From: Peptoniphilus sp.
Lineage (GTDB): Bacteria; Bacillota; Clostridia; Tissierellales; Peptoniphilaceae
Direction of reading: 5' to 3'
Assembly: GCF_022767005.1 (NCBI RefSeq)
Contig: NZ_JALEOV010000076.1
Span: 1-53,440, forward strand
Length of the DNA: 53,440 nt
Below the pieces are notes generated by a model that ran no database searches, had not been told where the DNA came from, and worked only from the letters and a program-made list of their open reading frames with translations. Each line of letters starts with the position of its first letter. The stretch's first letter is position 1. The position numbers and the translations under genes are program-made. Shown piece by piece: positions 1 to 7,836 of this stretch.

Positions 1-2
1 AC

Positions 3-212
3 CCAGGTCTCTATACCCACTTTAAAAAATATAGAATATCACCCCATTGCTTTAGGCATACCAGGGCAACAATCCTAGTAGGCTCTGGTATAGACTTAAC
101 TGTAGTCTCTTATGTAATCGGTGATGAGATAGAAACAATTATGAATACCTATGTAGAAGTGAATGAGGATAATATCGGAGAAAAGTTTGACCAAATAAGA
201 GCCTTAATCTGA
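3..212 (+). CDS. Tyrosine recombinase/integrase, C-terminal fragment (5' end outside window)
   Basis: The open frame runs in from the left edge and stops at 210-212, giving about 69 residues. The sequence ISPHCFRHTRAT matches the HxxR box of phage and ICE integrases (usual form PHGFRHTHAS), and MNTYVEV carries the nucleophilic tyrosine in the usual spacing, followed by a short C-terminal tail. This enzyme class cuts and rejoins DNA at attachment sites, so a prophage, ICE or island probably lies left of the window. One oddity: the residue after the conserved Gly of the LGH motif is Asp (VIGDEIET), not His or Trp, so activity is uncertain. The gene converges on ylmH. Family assignment is firm; which element it belongs to cannot be told from here. 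Confidence 0.85.
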   Translation, partial: PGLYTHFKKYRISPHCFRHTRATILVGSGIDLTVVSYVIGDEIETIMNTYVEVNEDNIGEKFDQIRALI

Positions 213-215
213 ATG

Positions 216-237
216 TTTTTGACGAATTTTTGACGGA
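216..237. repeat. Tandem 11-bp direct repeat after the integrase
   Basis: Two adjacent 11-base units, TTTTTGACGAA and TTTTTGACGGA, differ at one position and begin 4 bases after the integrase stop. Short direct repeats next to integrase genes can be arm-type binding sites of the recombinase or its accessory factor; that role is inference here. Confidence 0.5.
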
Positions 238-246
238 AAAAATAAA

Positions 247-276
247 AAGGCTTAAAATCAGTGATTCTAAGACCTT
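247..276 (-). terminator. Intrinsic terminator of the ylmH operon
   Basis: Read on the minus strand, AAGG(U)CUUA pairs with UAAGCCUU around a 13-base loop with one bulged base, followed by the T-rich run UUUAUUUUUU. It lies 16 bases beyond the ylmH stop. The plus-strand side has no T tract, so it serves the minus-strand operon only. Confidence 0.6.
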
Positions 277-292
277 AAAATATAATATCTCC

Positions 293-1075
293 TTATTTGT
301 TTAATCTCACTATAACTACAAAATTTCCTTTTCTGGTATTTCCCTCTACATCATAAATTTTAAATCTCCCGTACTTTCTTAATGAAACTAAGTCGCCTAA
401 ATCTAGTTCAAAATGAGATCTAGTTTCAACAGAAAAGTTGACTTTCACAAGTTCATTATTTATCATGTTTTTTACCTTTGACCTTGATAAATTAAAAACT
501 TTTGAAATTAAATTATCAAGTCTAAAAGATGATACAATAATTTTTTTATAATCAAATTCTTTTTTAGGAAGATCTAGAGCTTTTTCTTCACGACTAAGAA
601 TAACACTATATTTGGAAATTTTTGTGAGATTTATTTCTATGAAGTTTGCAATTTCTCTTTTAACAAAAAAATAAGTGAATTTTTCGCCAATTAAAATATC
701 ACCTATTTTTCGTCTGTCTATGCTTAAACCCAAAATTGATCCAAGCACATCGCTATGTTTAATTTTTTCATTAGATTCAAATTTGAATAAGACAATATCA
801 TCTGCATCATTCTCATATTTAAAACTTGGATAAATATATATGATATTAGATTCACTGTCTTCATATCCCCCAAAAACTTCATAGGAAATCTCATTTTTAA
901 ACCTATTTAAAATGGAAATAGATAAATTAATCTCATGAGGATTTAAAAAGTCAGTAGATGTAGTTATATAACTATTCATTACATGCTCCATCTTATCAAT
1001 AACTTTCCTTATAGCAGTCCTTTCCTCAGGTCTGTTTATATGATTAATTAAATCTATTCTATTTAATTTTACCAA
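293..1075 (-). CDS. ylmH: YlmH-type S4-domain RNA-binding protein
   Basis: 260 residues, the usual YlmH length. The C-terminal part (about 183-243) is an S4 RNA-binding domain: FRLDNLISKVFNLSRSKV followed by the basic NELVKVN turn. The N-terminal two thirds match the YlmH body. Homologues bind the ribosome and tRNA, and a role in rescuing stalled 50S-peptidyl-tRNA complexes has been described. It is last in the division cluster and overlaps sepF by 7 bases. The start is a TTG that overlaps the sepF stop codon, and no later start would preserve the family length, so translational coupling is likely. The name follows B. subtilis synteny (ylmE-sepF-ylmH). Confidence 0.88.
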   Translation of the reverse strand: MVKLNRIDLINHINRPEERTAIRKVIDKMEHVMNSYITTSTDFLNPHEINLSISILNRFKNEISYEVFGGYEDSESNIIYIYPSFKYENDADDIVLFKFESNEKIKHSDVLGSILGLSIDRRKIGDILIGEKFTYFFVKREIANFIEINLTKISKYSVILSREEKALDLPKKEFDYKKIIVSSFRLDNLISKVFNLSRSKVKNMINNELVKVNFSVETRSHFELDLGDLVSLRKYGRFKIYDVEGNTRKGNFVVIVRLNK

Positions 1076-1518
1076 GGAAACATTCCATTGTTTTTAAGTT
1101 GCTCTTTTAATCCATCGATTTCAACATTGTTTGGTGCTAAGATAAAAATATCTTTATTAACTTTTTGCATCTTGCCATCAACTGCATAAAGAGCTCCACT
1201 TACAAAATCAAAAATTTGTCTTTTTACATCAACGTCAAGTTGTTCAAAATTTAAAACAACTGCTTTGAAATCTCTTAAATCATCGACAATAAGTGGTGAT
1301 TCATCATAAGAAAGTGGTTCGTGGACTGTAATTACCATACCATTTGATGATACTCTAGGTTTAGCTTTAGAATGAGTAATACTCTTTGTTGTATAAGTAG
1401 GTTCAGCCACTTCATTTTCCTTAACATCATTTTCAAACTCATCGTCAAAATCTTCGTATTCATATTCATCTGCAAAACCGAAAATTTTCTTTAATTTGTC
1501 CATTGTTTTTTCTGCCAT
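1069..1518 (-). CDS. sepF: SepF cell division protein
   Basis: 149 residues. SepF binds the FtsZ C-terminal tail and membrane and shapes the division septum. The N-terminus (MAEKTMDKLKKIFGF) resembles the amphipathic membrane-binding helix of the family. It is followed by a very acidic linker (about 17-40) and the SepF core at about 60-145, with KAVVLNFEQLDVDVKRQIFD and the DFVSGALYAVDG segment. A GGAGG ribosome binding site lies 6-7 bases before the ATG. It sits between ylmE and ylmH, as in many Firmicutes. Confidence 0.95.
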   Translation of the reverse strand: MAEKTMDKLKKIFGFADEYEYEDFDDEFENDVKENEVAEPTYTTKSITHSKAKPRVSSNGMVITVHEPLSYDESPLIVDDLRDFKAVVLNFEQLDVDVKRQIFDFVSGALYAVDGKMQKVNKDIFILAPNNVEIDGLKEQLKNNGMFPW

Positions 1519-1527
1519 AATATCCTC

Positions 1528-2238
1528 CTAATTATAATTTCTATTTCCAAATAATTTAGAACCAACCCTAATCATATTGGATCCTTCTTCTATTGCCAAT
1601 TTAAAATCATGGCTCATACCCATTGATAAATATTTCATTTCAACACCTTCGTATTTTTTTGACGAAATATTTTCAAACATATTATTCATTTTCTCAAATA
1701 ATTTTCTTAGCAAAGTCTCATCGGGACTATTGGGTGCAATTGCCATAAGACCTTTAATATTTATATTTTTATAATCTAAAAGTTCATAAATAAAATCTTC
1801 AGTATTCTCATATTTTATGCCAGATTTAGTTTCTTCATTGCCAATATTTATTTGAACAAGACAATTTACTTTTATATTATCCCTTGCTGCTCTTTTATCA
1901 ATTTCTTGAGCTAATTTTATTCTGTCAAGAGACTGAATTAATTCTACTTTGTCATAAATATATTTTACTTTATTAGTCTGTAAATTGCCAATCAAATGAA
2001 AATTTATTTTATTATTTTTTAATTTATTTTCAATTTCTTTATCTTCAATTTTTGAAACAAGCTCTTGAACTTTATTTTCGCCAAAATCTATGACACCAAG
2101 TTTATTAAATTCCTTTATCATTTCAACAGGATGTGTCTTTGAAACAGCAATTAGCTTGACATCCCTTCTAAAGTTAGAATGATCTTTTGCAAGCTCAATG
2201 TCTTCATAAAGTTTTTTTAAATTTTCTTCTAAATTCAA
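1528..2238 (-). CDS. ylmE: YggS/PLPBP-family pyridoxal phosphate homeostasis protein
   Basis: 236 residues, standard for the PROSC/YggS family, which binds PLP on a single TIM-barrel domain and keeps B6 vitamers and amino-acid pools balanced; no enzymatic activity is established. The PLP lysine is K34 in LIAVSKTHPVE. Other family motifs are FGENKVQEL, HLIGNLQTNKVKYI and SMGMSHDFKLAIEEGSNMIR. The start is TTG with GAGGTGAT just upstream. It lies 9 bases before sepF, the conserved Gram-positive neighbourhood. Confidence 0.93.
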   Translation of the reverse strand: MNLEENLKKLYEDIELAKDHSNFRRDVKLIAVSKTHPVEMIKEFNKLGVIDFGENKVQELVSKIEDKEIENKLKNNKINFHLIGNLQTNKVKYIYDKVELIQSLDRIKLAQEIDKRAARDNIKVNCLVQINIGNEETKSGIKYENTEDFIYELLDYKNINIKGLMAIAPNSPDETLLRKLFEKMNNMFENISSKKYEGVEMKYLSMGMSHDFKLAIEEGSNMIRVGSKLFGNRNYN

Positions 2239-2247
2239 AATATCACC

Positions 2248-3495
2248 TCAATTTAATATCCTTGACTCATCCACAGTTTTTGGACTCAATACAATGGCAT
2301 CATTAACAGTTACAGTTTTATAACTCTTATCTCCAATATTAATCACCGATTGTTTGTTGCCCTTATTAATAAATACATTGTCGCTATTTTCATTAACTAT
2401 TTCAACTGGCACAAATTTAACAAGACCCTTTATCTCTTGAACGTATACTCCCGTCAAATTATTTCTATCAATTAAAGTGGATTTTGGAATTTCAAATCCC
2501 TTAGTTTTATTTACAATAATTTTTCCATCATGAATCCTATTTGAATACACATTTTCAAAATATCTATCTAAACTTACAATTATAACTGCATGATCCTTAT
2601 CCTTATTTATTTTTTCCACATTGCCATATAAATTTTCTATATCAGGAATTTGAATCTTTACTGAATCACCAATGTTGTAATTTGTAATCTGTGATACGTT
2701 ATTTATAGTGCAAGCGACTTTCCAATTAAGATTATTTATAATCTTAAAAAGAGGATCACCATTCTTTACTTTAGTTTCCATTTCTAAACTTTTAAAATTA
2801 TAATCTTTGTCTAGATATTTATAAGTAAACTTATCAAGATTATCAATTTTAAAATAATCTTCATTTCCATCTATTTTGTAAGAAACAATGCCACTAAATT
2901 CAGTAACATATGAATAATTATATTTTGAAATCCTCTCTTCTAAATCCTTCTCTTTAAGCACAAGAGCATCTTCAGATAATGAAAGATAATCTTTTAACTC
3001 TGCCTCGTTAATATTCTCTATAGAAGCTTCATCAGAGGAATTAATATCAAAATAAACTCCAGAATAGTTTTTATTCTTAATTTGTTCCTGAAGATTTTTT
3101 GTAAAACTATGATTGTTTTCTTTTTCTACGGGTTCAATCCCCTTTTTAATTTTTAATGCTGCTTTAACCTTATTTAACTCATCTTTTAAAGAAGAAACAT
3201 CTTCCATCAAATTTAAATTTGCAACTTCATAACCCGCTGGAACTTTTTGTCCTTCACTAGCATGAAAAACGGCAATGCCATCGCCTATAGAAAAATATGT
3301 TTTTTCCTCAAATAGATTATAAATTTTTGTATCAATGTCTTTTTCAAAAGTGGTCAAAGTTGGAAAAATTGTTTTATAATTATTTATGCGATTGCCTCTT
3401 ATTAATTTTGTAAAAAATATCATGATAATAATAAATAATAAAAGAGCAATTAACCTTCGCCTAAAAAATTTATTTTTTTTTAAAAAATTATTCAA
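2248..3495 (-). CDS. HlyD-like membrane-anchored protein of the division cluster
   Basis: 415 residues with one N-terminal transmembrane segment (about 13-30) after a lysine/arginine-rich tip, so most of the chain should lie outside the membrane. Residues about 65-100 resemble a lipoyl/HlyD-type half motif (SIGDGIAVFHASEGQKVPAG), followed by a helical coiled-coil stretch (about 95-190) and beta-rich C-terminal domains, the plan of HlyD-type adaptors. No ABC or RND transporter gene is nearby, so an export function is not supported. Genes like this accompany ylmE/sepF in clostridia. The start is TTG behind AGGTGG. A promoter lies in the 51-base gap to gpsA, so the gene may head its own unit with ylmE, sepF and ylmH. 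Confidence 0.6.
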   Translation of the reverse strand: MNNFLKKNKFFRRRLIALLLFIIIMIFFTKLIRGNRINNYKTIFPTLTTFEKDIDTKIYNLFEEKTYFSIGDGIAVFHASEGQKVPAGYEVANLNLMEDVSSLKDELNKVKAALKIKKGIEPVEKENNHSFTKNLQEQIKNKNYSGVYFDINSSDEASIENINEAELKDYLSLSEDALVLKEKDLEERISKYNYSYVTEFSGIVSYKIDGNEDYFKIDNLDKFTYKYLDKDYNFKSLEMETKVKNGDPLFKIINNLNWKVACTINNVSQITNYNIGDSVKIQIPDIENLYGNVEKINKDKDHAVIIVSLDRYFENVYSNRIHDGKIIVNKTKGFEIPKSTLIDRNNLTGVYVQEIKGLVKFVPVEIVNENSDNVFINKGNKQSVINIGDKSYKTVTVNDAIVLSPKTVDESRILN

Positions 3496-3517
3496 ATAAC
3501 CACCTATTCATCAAATA

Positions 3518-3526
3518 ATTATATCA
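3518..3526 (-). promoter_or_regulatory. Extended -10 promoter upstream of the HlyD-like gene
   Basis: The minus strand reads TGATATAAT, an extended -10 (TGnTATAAT), 23 bases before the TTG start. The matching -35 position is poor (TAACAT), which fits extended -10 dependence. It would allow hlyD-like-ylmE-sepF-ylmH to be transcribed apart from der-plsY-gpsA. Confidence 0.55.
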
Positions 3527-3546
3527 CAAACTCCCGCAATATGTTA

Positions 3547-4554
3547 TTATTCGAAAAAGATTTGCTCTATTTCGTCCTTGTTTTTTCTCGTCATTAAATC
3601 AAATACAGCCTTTTTTGGATCATAATTTTCATACAGTACCTTGTAAAGTGCATTTGTTATTGGCATTTCAATGTTTTTTAGCTTTGAAAGTTTATAAGCA
3701 GACTTTACAGTTTTTACACCTTCCACAACTTGACCAACTTCTTTGCAAGCTTCATCCATGGATTTTCCCTTACCAATTAAAATTCCAGCTCTCCTATTTC
3801 TTGAGTGCATACTTGTGCAAGTAACTATTAAATCTCCAACTCCTGACAAGCCATTAAATGTATGAGGATTTGCACCCATTGCAATGCCAAGCTTACTCAT
3901 TTCATAAATTCCACGAGTCATAAGAGCAGCCTTTGAGTTATCACCATAGCCAAGTCCATCATTCATTCCTGCAGCTAGTGCTATAATATTTTTAAGAGCT
4001 CCTCCCATTTCAACTCCAATTAAATCAGGATTTGTGTATATTCTAAAAATTGAAGTAGAAAATTCATGTTGGATAGTTTTCGCTGCCTTCAAATCTGTAG
4101 ACGAAACCACAACTGTTGTTGGAATATCCCTTCCAACTTCTTCGGCATGAGATGGACCTGAAAGGGCAACAAATGAATTATCTTTTAAAACCTCAGCTGA
4201 AATCTCTGATATTCTATCTAGTGTTTCAAGTTCAATACCCTTAGACAAATTTACAATAATTGTCTTTTTTGGAATCTTCCCCTTAATATTTTCTAAAATT
4301 TCTCTAGCACTTGAAGTTGGCACTGCAAGTACAAAAACATCAATATTGCCAAGAACACTAGACAATTCATTGGTTAGATTTATATCGCTATTAAACTTAG
4401 CTCCTGGAAGATATTTTGTATTTTCTTTATTTTTTTTTATATCATTTACTACAGATTTATTTCTAATATAGAAGTTTACATTATGTCCTTTATTTGACAA
4501 AAGCCTTGCAACAGCAGTTCCCCAGCTTCCACCACCACATAGTGTGATATTCAT
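3547..4554 (-). CDS. gpsA: NAD(P)-dependent glycerol-3-phosphate dehydrogenase
   Basis: 335 residues, the usual length. It interconverts dihydroxyacetone phosphate and sn-glycerol 3-phosphate, the backbone for phospholipids. The Rossmann motif GGGSWGT is at residues 7-13, SKGIE at about 104-108, SGPSHAEEV at 132-140 and the active-site lysine K188 in GGALKNIIALAAG. The gene overlaps plsY by 4 bases (ATGA type), coupling glycerol-3-phosphate supply to its first acylation. Confidence 0.97.
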   Translation of the reverse strand: MNITLCGGGSWGTAVARLLSNKGHNVNFYIRNKSVVNDIKKNKENTKYLPGAKFNSDINLTNELSSVLGNIDVFVLAVPTSSAREILENIKGKIPKKTIIVNLSKGIELETLDRISEISAEVLKDNSFVALSGPSHAEEVGRDIPTTVVVSSTDLKAAKTIQHEFSTSIFRIYTNPDLIGVEMGGALKNIIALAAGMNDGLGYGDNSKAALMTRGIYEMSKLGIAMGANPHTFNGLSGVGDLIVTCTSMHSRNRRAGILIGKGKSMDEACKEVGQVVEGVKTVKSAYKLSKLKNIEMPITNALYKVLYENYDPKKAVFDLMTRKNKDEIEQIFFE

Positions 4555-5141
4555 TTTTTACCTCCTATTTTATTTTCATTTCCATTTATAATTCTCTTTA
4601 TATTTTCCTTATGTCTTATTATTCCAATTAAAGCAATTACAATAATCAAAATTATATTTGCAATACTTAATTGAGACATAAAAGTGTAGACAATGATAAT
4701 TGAAATGAAAAATAAAATTGAACCAACTGAAACCATTTTTGTGAGAACAGTTCCTAGAACCCATACAATGTAACATATTAAAGTGAGTGGAAAATTAAAA
4801 AGTGCAAGTGCGCCCAGTGTAGTTGCAACGCCTTTTCCACCTCTAAAGCTCATATAAAATGGAAAATCATGTCCTATTACCGCTCCAAGTATTCCTAGTG
4901 GAACAAAATCCACTCCGAAAATTTTTCCAATAATATAAGTTACAGCCACTCCCTTTAAAAAATCAATCGCAAAAGTCAAAACTCCTGCTTTTTTTCCAAG
5001 AACTCTCATTGCATTAGTTGTGCCAGCATTTCCAGAACCGTAATTTCTAATATCTTTATCTAAGAATAATTTACCAATAATATAGGAGCCGGAAATTGTT
5101 CCTATAAAATAGGAGAGGATTAAAACTATAAGATAATTCAT
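4551..5141 (-). CDS. plsY: Glycerol-3-phosphate acyltransferase PlsY
   Basis: 196 residues, integral membrane protein with about five hydrophobic segments. It transfers acyl groups from acyl phosphate to glycerol 3-phosphate, making lysophosphatidic acid. The three PlsY motifs are visible: GSYIIGK with GSGNAGTTNAMRVLG near the N-terminus, GHDFPFYMSFRGGKGVATTLG in the middle and IRHKENIKRIINGNENK at the C-terminus. Overlaps of 4 bases with der upstream and gpsA downstream show tight coupling. PlsX, which makes the acyl phosphate, is encoded at 43965-44945. Confidence 0.97.
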   Translation of the reverse strand: MNYLIVLILSYFIGTISGSYIIGKLFLDKDIRNYGSGNAGTTNAMRVLGKKAGVLTFAIDFLKGVAVTYIIGKIFGVDFVPLGILGAVIGHDFPFYMSFRGGKGVATTLGALALFNFPLTLICYIVWVLGTVLTKMVSVGSILFFISIIIVYTFMSQLSIANIILIIVIALIGIIRHKENIKRIINGNENKIGGKK

Positions 5142-6478
5142 CTTCTAGGTCCTTTGTCAGCTCTTGAACTAATTCTATTTTTTAATTCCAAAATAATTGG
5201 AGTTCCAGCAAAGGAATAACTATCTCTAATTTGATTTTCAATATATCTAAGATATGAGAAATGAAATAATTCTTTGTCATTTACAGAAAGCAAAAATTTA
5301 GGTGGTCTGACACTTACTTGTGAACCGTAATATAATTTTCCTCTCTTTCCTTTATCAGATGGAGGTTGATTCATTAAAACAGCTCTATTTAAAATATCAT
5401 TTAGTACTCCTGTTTGAATTCTGTGATTGTAATTGTTGTTTACAACTTCTATTAAATCCAAAAAGTCGTTAACTCTTTGACCGGTTTTTGCAGATATAAA
5501 TATTATTGGAGCATAAGTTACAAAAGGAAGTTTGGTTCTAATATCTTTCTCAAAATTTTTCATAGTCTTTGTTTCTTTTTCAAGAGCGTCCCATTTATTA
5601 ACTGCAATAATAATTGCCTTATTATTATCATGAGCATAACCTACAATTTTAGAGTCCTGTTCTGTTACACCCTCAAGAGCGTCAATCATAAGAACGCATA
5701 CATTAGATCTTTCAATTGCAGTAAGAGTTCTTATAACAGAATACCTTTCAACTCCTGGAATTATTTTTTTCTTTTTTCTAAGCCCAGCAGTATCTACAAA
5801 AATATATTCATTGTCCTTATATTTAATTAAAGAGTCAATTGAATCTCTAGTAGTTCCTGGAATATTTGTAACTATTGAGCGATTTTCTCCAGTTAAATAA
5901 TTTAAAAGCGAAGATTTACCAATATTTGGCTTTCCAATTAAAGTTACTCTGATATTATCATCATCTTCCATCTCATTTATTGGTTTAAGATCGCTTACAA
6001 CTTCATCAAGTAAATCACCTACACCTATGCCTTGTTCTGCACTTATGCCAATGGGTTCACCTAAACCTAATTCATAAAAATCAAAAATATTTTCTTTTGT
6101 GATTTTCGAATCATATTTATTTACCGCTAAAACTACTTTAGTCTTGTTTTTCCTCAAAAAATTTGAAATTTCTCTATCTGTTGGATTCAATCCTTCAGCA
6201 CCATCTACTAAAAATATTACGACATCAGAAGTTTCTAATGCCATATCGATTTGTGCCTTTATATTAGACATAAAAATGTCTTCATCTTTTAAATCAAGTC
6301 CGCCAGTATCAACAAGTAAAAATTTATAATTAAGCCATGATGCAGGTTGATAAATTCTATCTCTAGTTACACCTGGAGTATCCTCTGTTATTGAAATTTT
6401 TCTTCCTACTATTTTATTAAACAAAGTAGATTTACCGACATTTGGTCTGCCAATTATTGAAACTATGGGCATTTCCAT
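5138..6478 (-). CDS. der: Ribosome biogenesis GTPase Der (EngA)
   Basis: 446 residues with the double-GTPase plan unique to Der. The first G1 is GRPNVGKS (10-17) with NKYD at 120-123; the second is GKPNIGKS (182-189) with NKWD later. A KH-like C-terminal domain follows, ending in a basic tail. It acts in 50S subunit maturation. ATG start with GGGGTGAT upstream. It heads the der-plsY-gpsA unit, with a good promoter in the divergent gap to the ThrE genes. Confidence 0.97.
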   Translation of the reverse strand: MEMPIVSIIGRPNVGKSTLFNKIVGRKISITEDTPGVTRDRIYQPASWLNYKFLLVDTGGLDLKDEDIFMSNIKAQIDMALETSDVVIFLVDGAEGLNPTDREISNFLRKNKTKVVLAVNKYDSKITKENIFDFYELGLGEPIGISAEQGIGVGDLLDEVVSDLKPINEMEDDDNIRVTLIGKPNIGKSSLLNYLTGENRSIVTNIPGTTRDSIDSLIKYKDNEYIFVDTAGLRKKKKIIPGVERYSVIRTLTAIERSNVCVLMIDALEGVTEQDSKIVGYAHDNNKAIIIAVNKWDALEKETKTMKNFEKDIRTKLPFVTYAPIIFISAKTGQRVNDFLDLIEVVNNNYNHRIQTGVLNDILNRAVLMNQPPSDKGKRGKLYYGSQVSVRPPKFLLSVNDKELFHFSYLRYIENQIRDSYSFAGTPIILELKNRISSRADKGPRR

Positions 6479-6499
6479 ATAATCACCCCTATCTTATTG

Positions 6500-6528
6500 A
6501 TTATAACAAATTAAATTATTAGATTCAA
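6500..6528 (-). promoter_or_regulatory. Promoter of der-plsY-gpsA
   Basis: Minus strand TTGAAT, 17-base spacer, TATAAT (-10 at 6500-6505, -35 at 6523-6528). The -10 ends about 21 bases before the der ATG. It lies back-to-back with the plus-strand thrE promoter. Confidence 0.7.
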
Positions 6529-6542
6529 TTTAGTATTTACAA

Positions 6543-6571
6543 TTGAGAATAAAAAATCTCCATAGTATAAT
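6543..6571 (+). promoter_or_regulatory. Promoter of the ThrE-type exporter pair
   Basis: TTGAGA (6543-6548), 17-base spacer, perfect TATAAT (6566-6571), then GGTGAT as ribosome binding site just before the ATG at 6587. The 5' untranslated region would be under 12 bases. Confidence 0.75.
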
Positions 6572-6586
6572 TTATGTGGTGATATA

Positions 6587-7366
6587 ATGGCAAAAGTATT
6601 AAATAATATAAAAGATGCAAAGGATTTAATGAATCTTTCATTATTCACAGGTGCACTGTTAATTCAAAATGGAGCTGAAAGTTATAGAGCTGAAGATACT
6701 ATTGAAAGAATTTGTAAATCTGTTTCAAACATTTCTAATGTATCTGCCTATGCTCTTCCCTCTGCAATTTTTATTTCTATGGAGTTTGAAGGTGAAACTC
6801 TTAGCAATTTCAGAAAAATTACTATTTCCGACACAAATTTATATAAAATTGATGCTGTAAATTCTTTTTCAAGGGAATTTGTCTCAAAAGATCTCTCAAT
6901 TAAAGAGGCTTATGACATACTTTTTCAAATTGATGGAACAGAAGAAAATCCATTGAAGATTTATATTTCTGGTGGAATAACATCTTCTTTCTTCTCAGTT
7001 TTATTTGGAGGAAGTATAAAAGACTTTTTTGCAAGTTTCATTATTGGAATTTTTATTTCAGTGGTTCTTGAAAAATTAAGCTATTTTAAACTTTCTTTCT
7101 TTATAAATAATATTATCTGCGCTTTTATCACATCAGTTCTTGCCATTATATTTGCGTATTTTGGCTTTGGTTCAAATATTGATAATATTATTATCGGTGT
7201 TATAATGCTTCTTGTACCTGGTGTTGCAATAACAAATTCAGTTCGAGATATTATGAGTGGAGAATTTATTACGGGTGCTATAACTATGATTAAAGCCTTT
7301 TTTATTGCACTTGCTATTGCCTTTGGTGTAGGAGTTGGATTAAAAATTATGAGGTTTATAATATGA
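6587..7366 (+). CDS. ThrE-family exporter, large subunit (DUF1212-type)
   Basis: 259 residues. The N-terminal soluble part (about 1-115) carries the family signature GALLIQNGAESYRAEDTIER; the remainder (about 125-255) is a run of about five membrane helices. Proteins of this family export threonine and serine in Corynebacterium (ThrE), where both parts are one chain. Here they are split, as in most Firmicutes. It overlaps the small subunit gene by 4 bases. The amino-acid substrate is inferred from the family only. It and its partner are the only complete plus-strand genes in the window. Confidence 0.85.
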   Translation: MAKVLNNIKDAKDLMNLSLFTGALLIQNGAESYRAEDTIERICKSVSNISNVSAYALPSAIFISMEFEGETLSNFRKITISDTNLYKIDAVNSFSREFVSKDLSIKEAYDILFQIDGTEENPLKIYISGGITSSFFSVLFGGSIKDFFASFIIGIFISVVLEKLSYFKLSFFINNIICAFITSVLAIIFAYFGFGSNIDNIIIGVIMLLVPGVAITNSVRDIMSGEFITGAITMIKAFFIALAIAFGVGVGLKIMRFII

Positions 7367-7836
7367 AGATACTGATTCAATTTTTTTTATCAATGCTTGC
7401 AACATATGGCTTTACAATTTATTTTAAACTTCCAAAAAAAGTTAGACTTGTCACTTCAGCTCTTAGTGGCTTTATATGGGTTATCTATGAATTATTATTT
7501 GATTTTAGTGGGAATTATATAATTTCCCTTTTAATTTCATCATTTTTAATTGGTATATTTTCTGAAACTTTTGCAATACATTTTAAAAAGCCTGCCACAG
7601 TTTTTACTTTACCATGTCTTATACCTCTAGTACCTGGTGCTGGAATGTACTATATTATGTATTACTTTATTGAATCTAATTATGTATTGATGCGCGAGCA
7701 GGTTATTAAAACAACTTTAACTACTTCTGCACTTGCTCTTGGTATAGTTTTATCTCAAGGTTTAGTTAGAATAATAAGAGAATTAATAAAAAGCATGAAA
7801 AATAAAAAAGGTAATGATTTTCCATTACCTTTTTAA
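7363..7836 (+). CDS. ThrE-family exporter, small subunit (DUF3815-type)
   Basis: 157 residues, about four to five membrane helices and a basic C-terminal tail. The motif PCLIPLVPGAGMYY (about 84-97) is typical of the second ThrE half and mirrors MLLVPGVAITNSVRD in the partner. The ATG lies within the last codons of the upstream gene, so the two are probably made together as one complex. The last 11 codons form the left side and loop of a terminator hairpin shared with the convergent traB-like gene. Confidence 0.85.
   Translation: MKILIQFFLSMLATYGFTIYFKLPKKVRLVTSALSGFIWVIYELLFDFSGNYIISLLISSFLIGIFSETFAIHFKKPATVFTLPCLIPLVPGAGMYYIMYYFIESNYVLMREQVIKTTLTTSALALGIVLSQGLVRIIRELIKSMKNKKGNDFPLPF
7805..7834. 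terminator. Bidirectional terminator at convergent gene ends
   Basis: A perfect 12-bp stem, AAAAAGGTAATG / CATTACCTTTTT, with loop ATTTTC. It supplies a T run on both strands. It lies inside the final codons of the plus-strand gene and touches the stop codon of the minus-strand gene, whose coding ends overlap by 4 bases (7833-7836). Confidence 0.85.
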
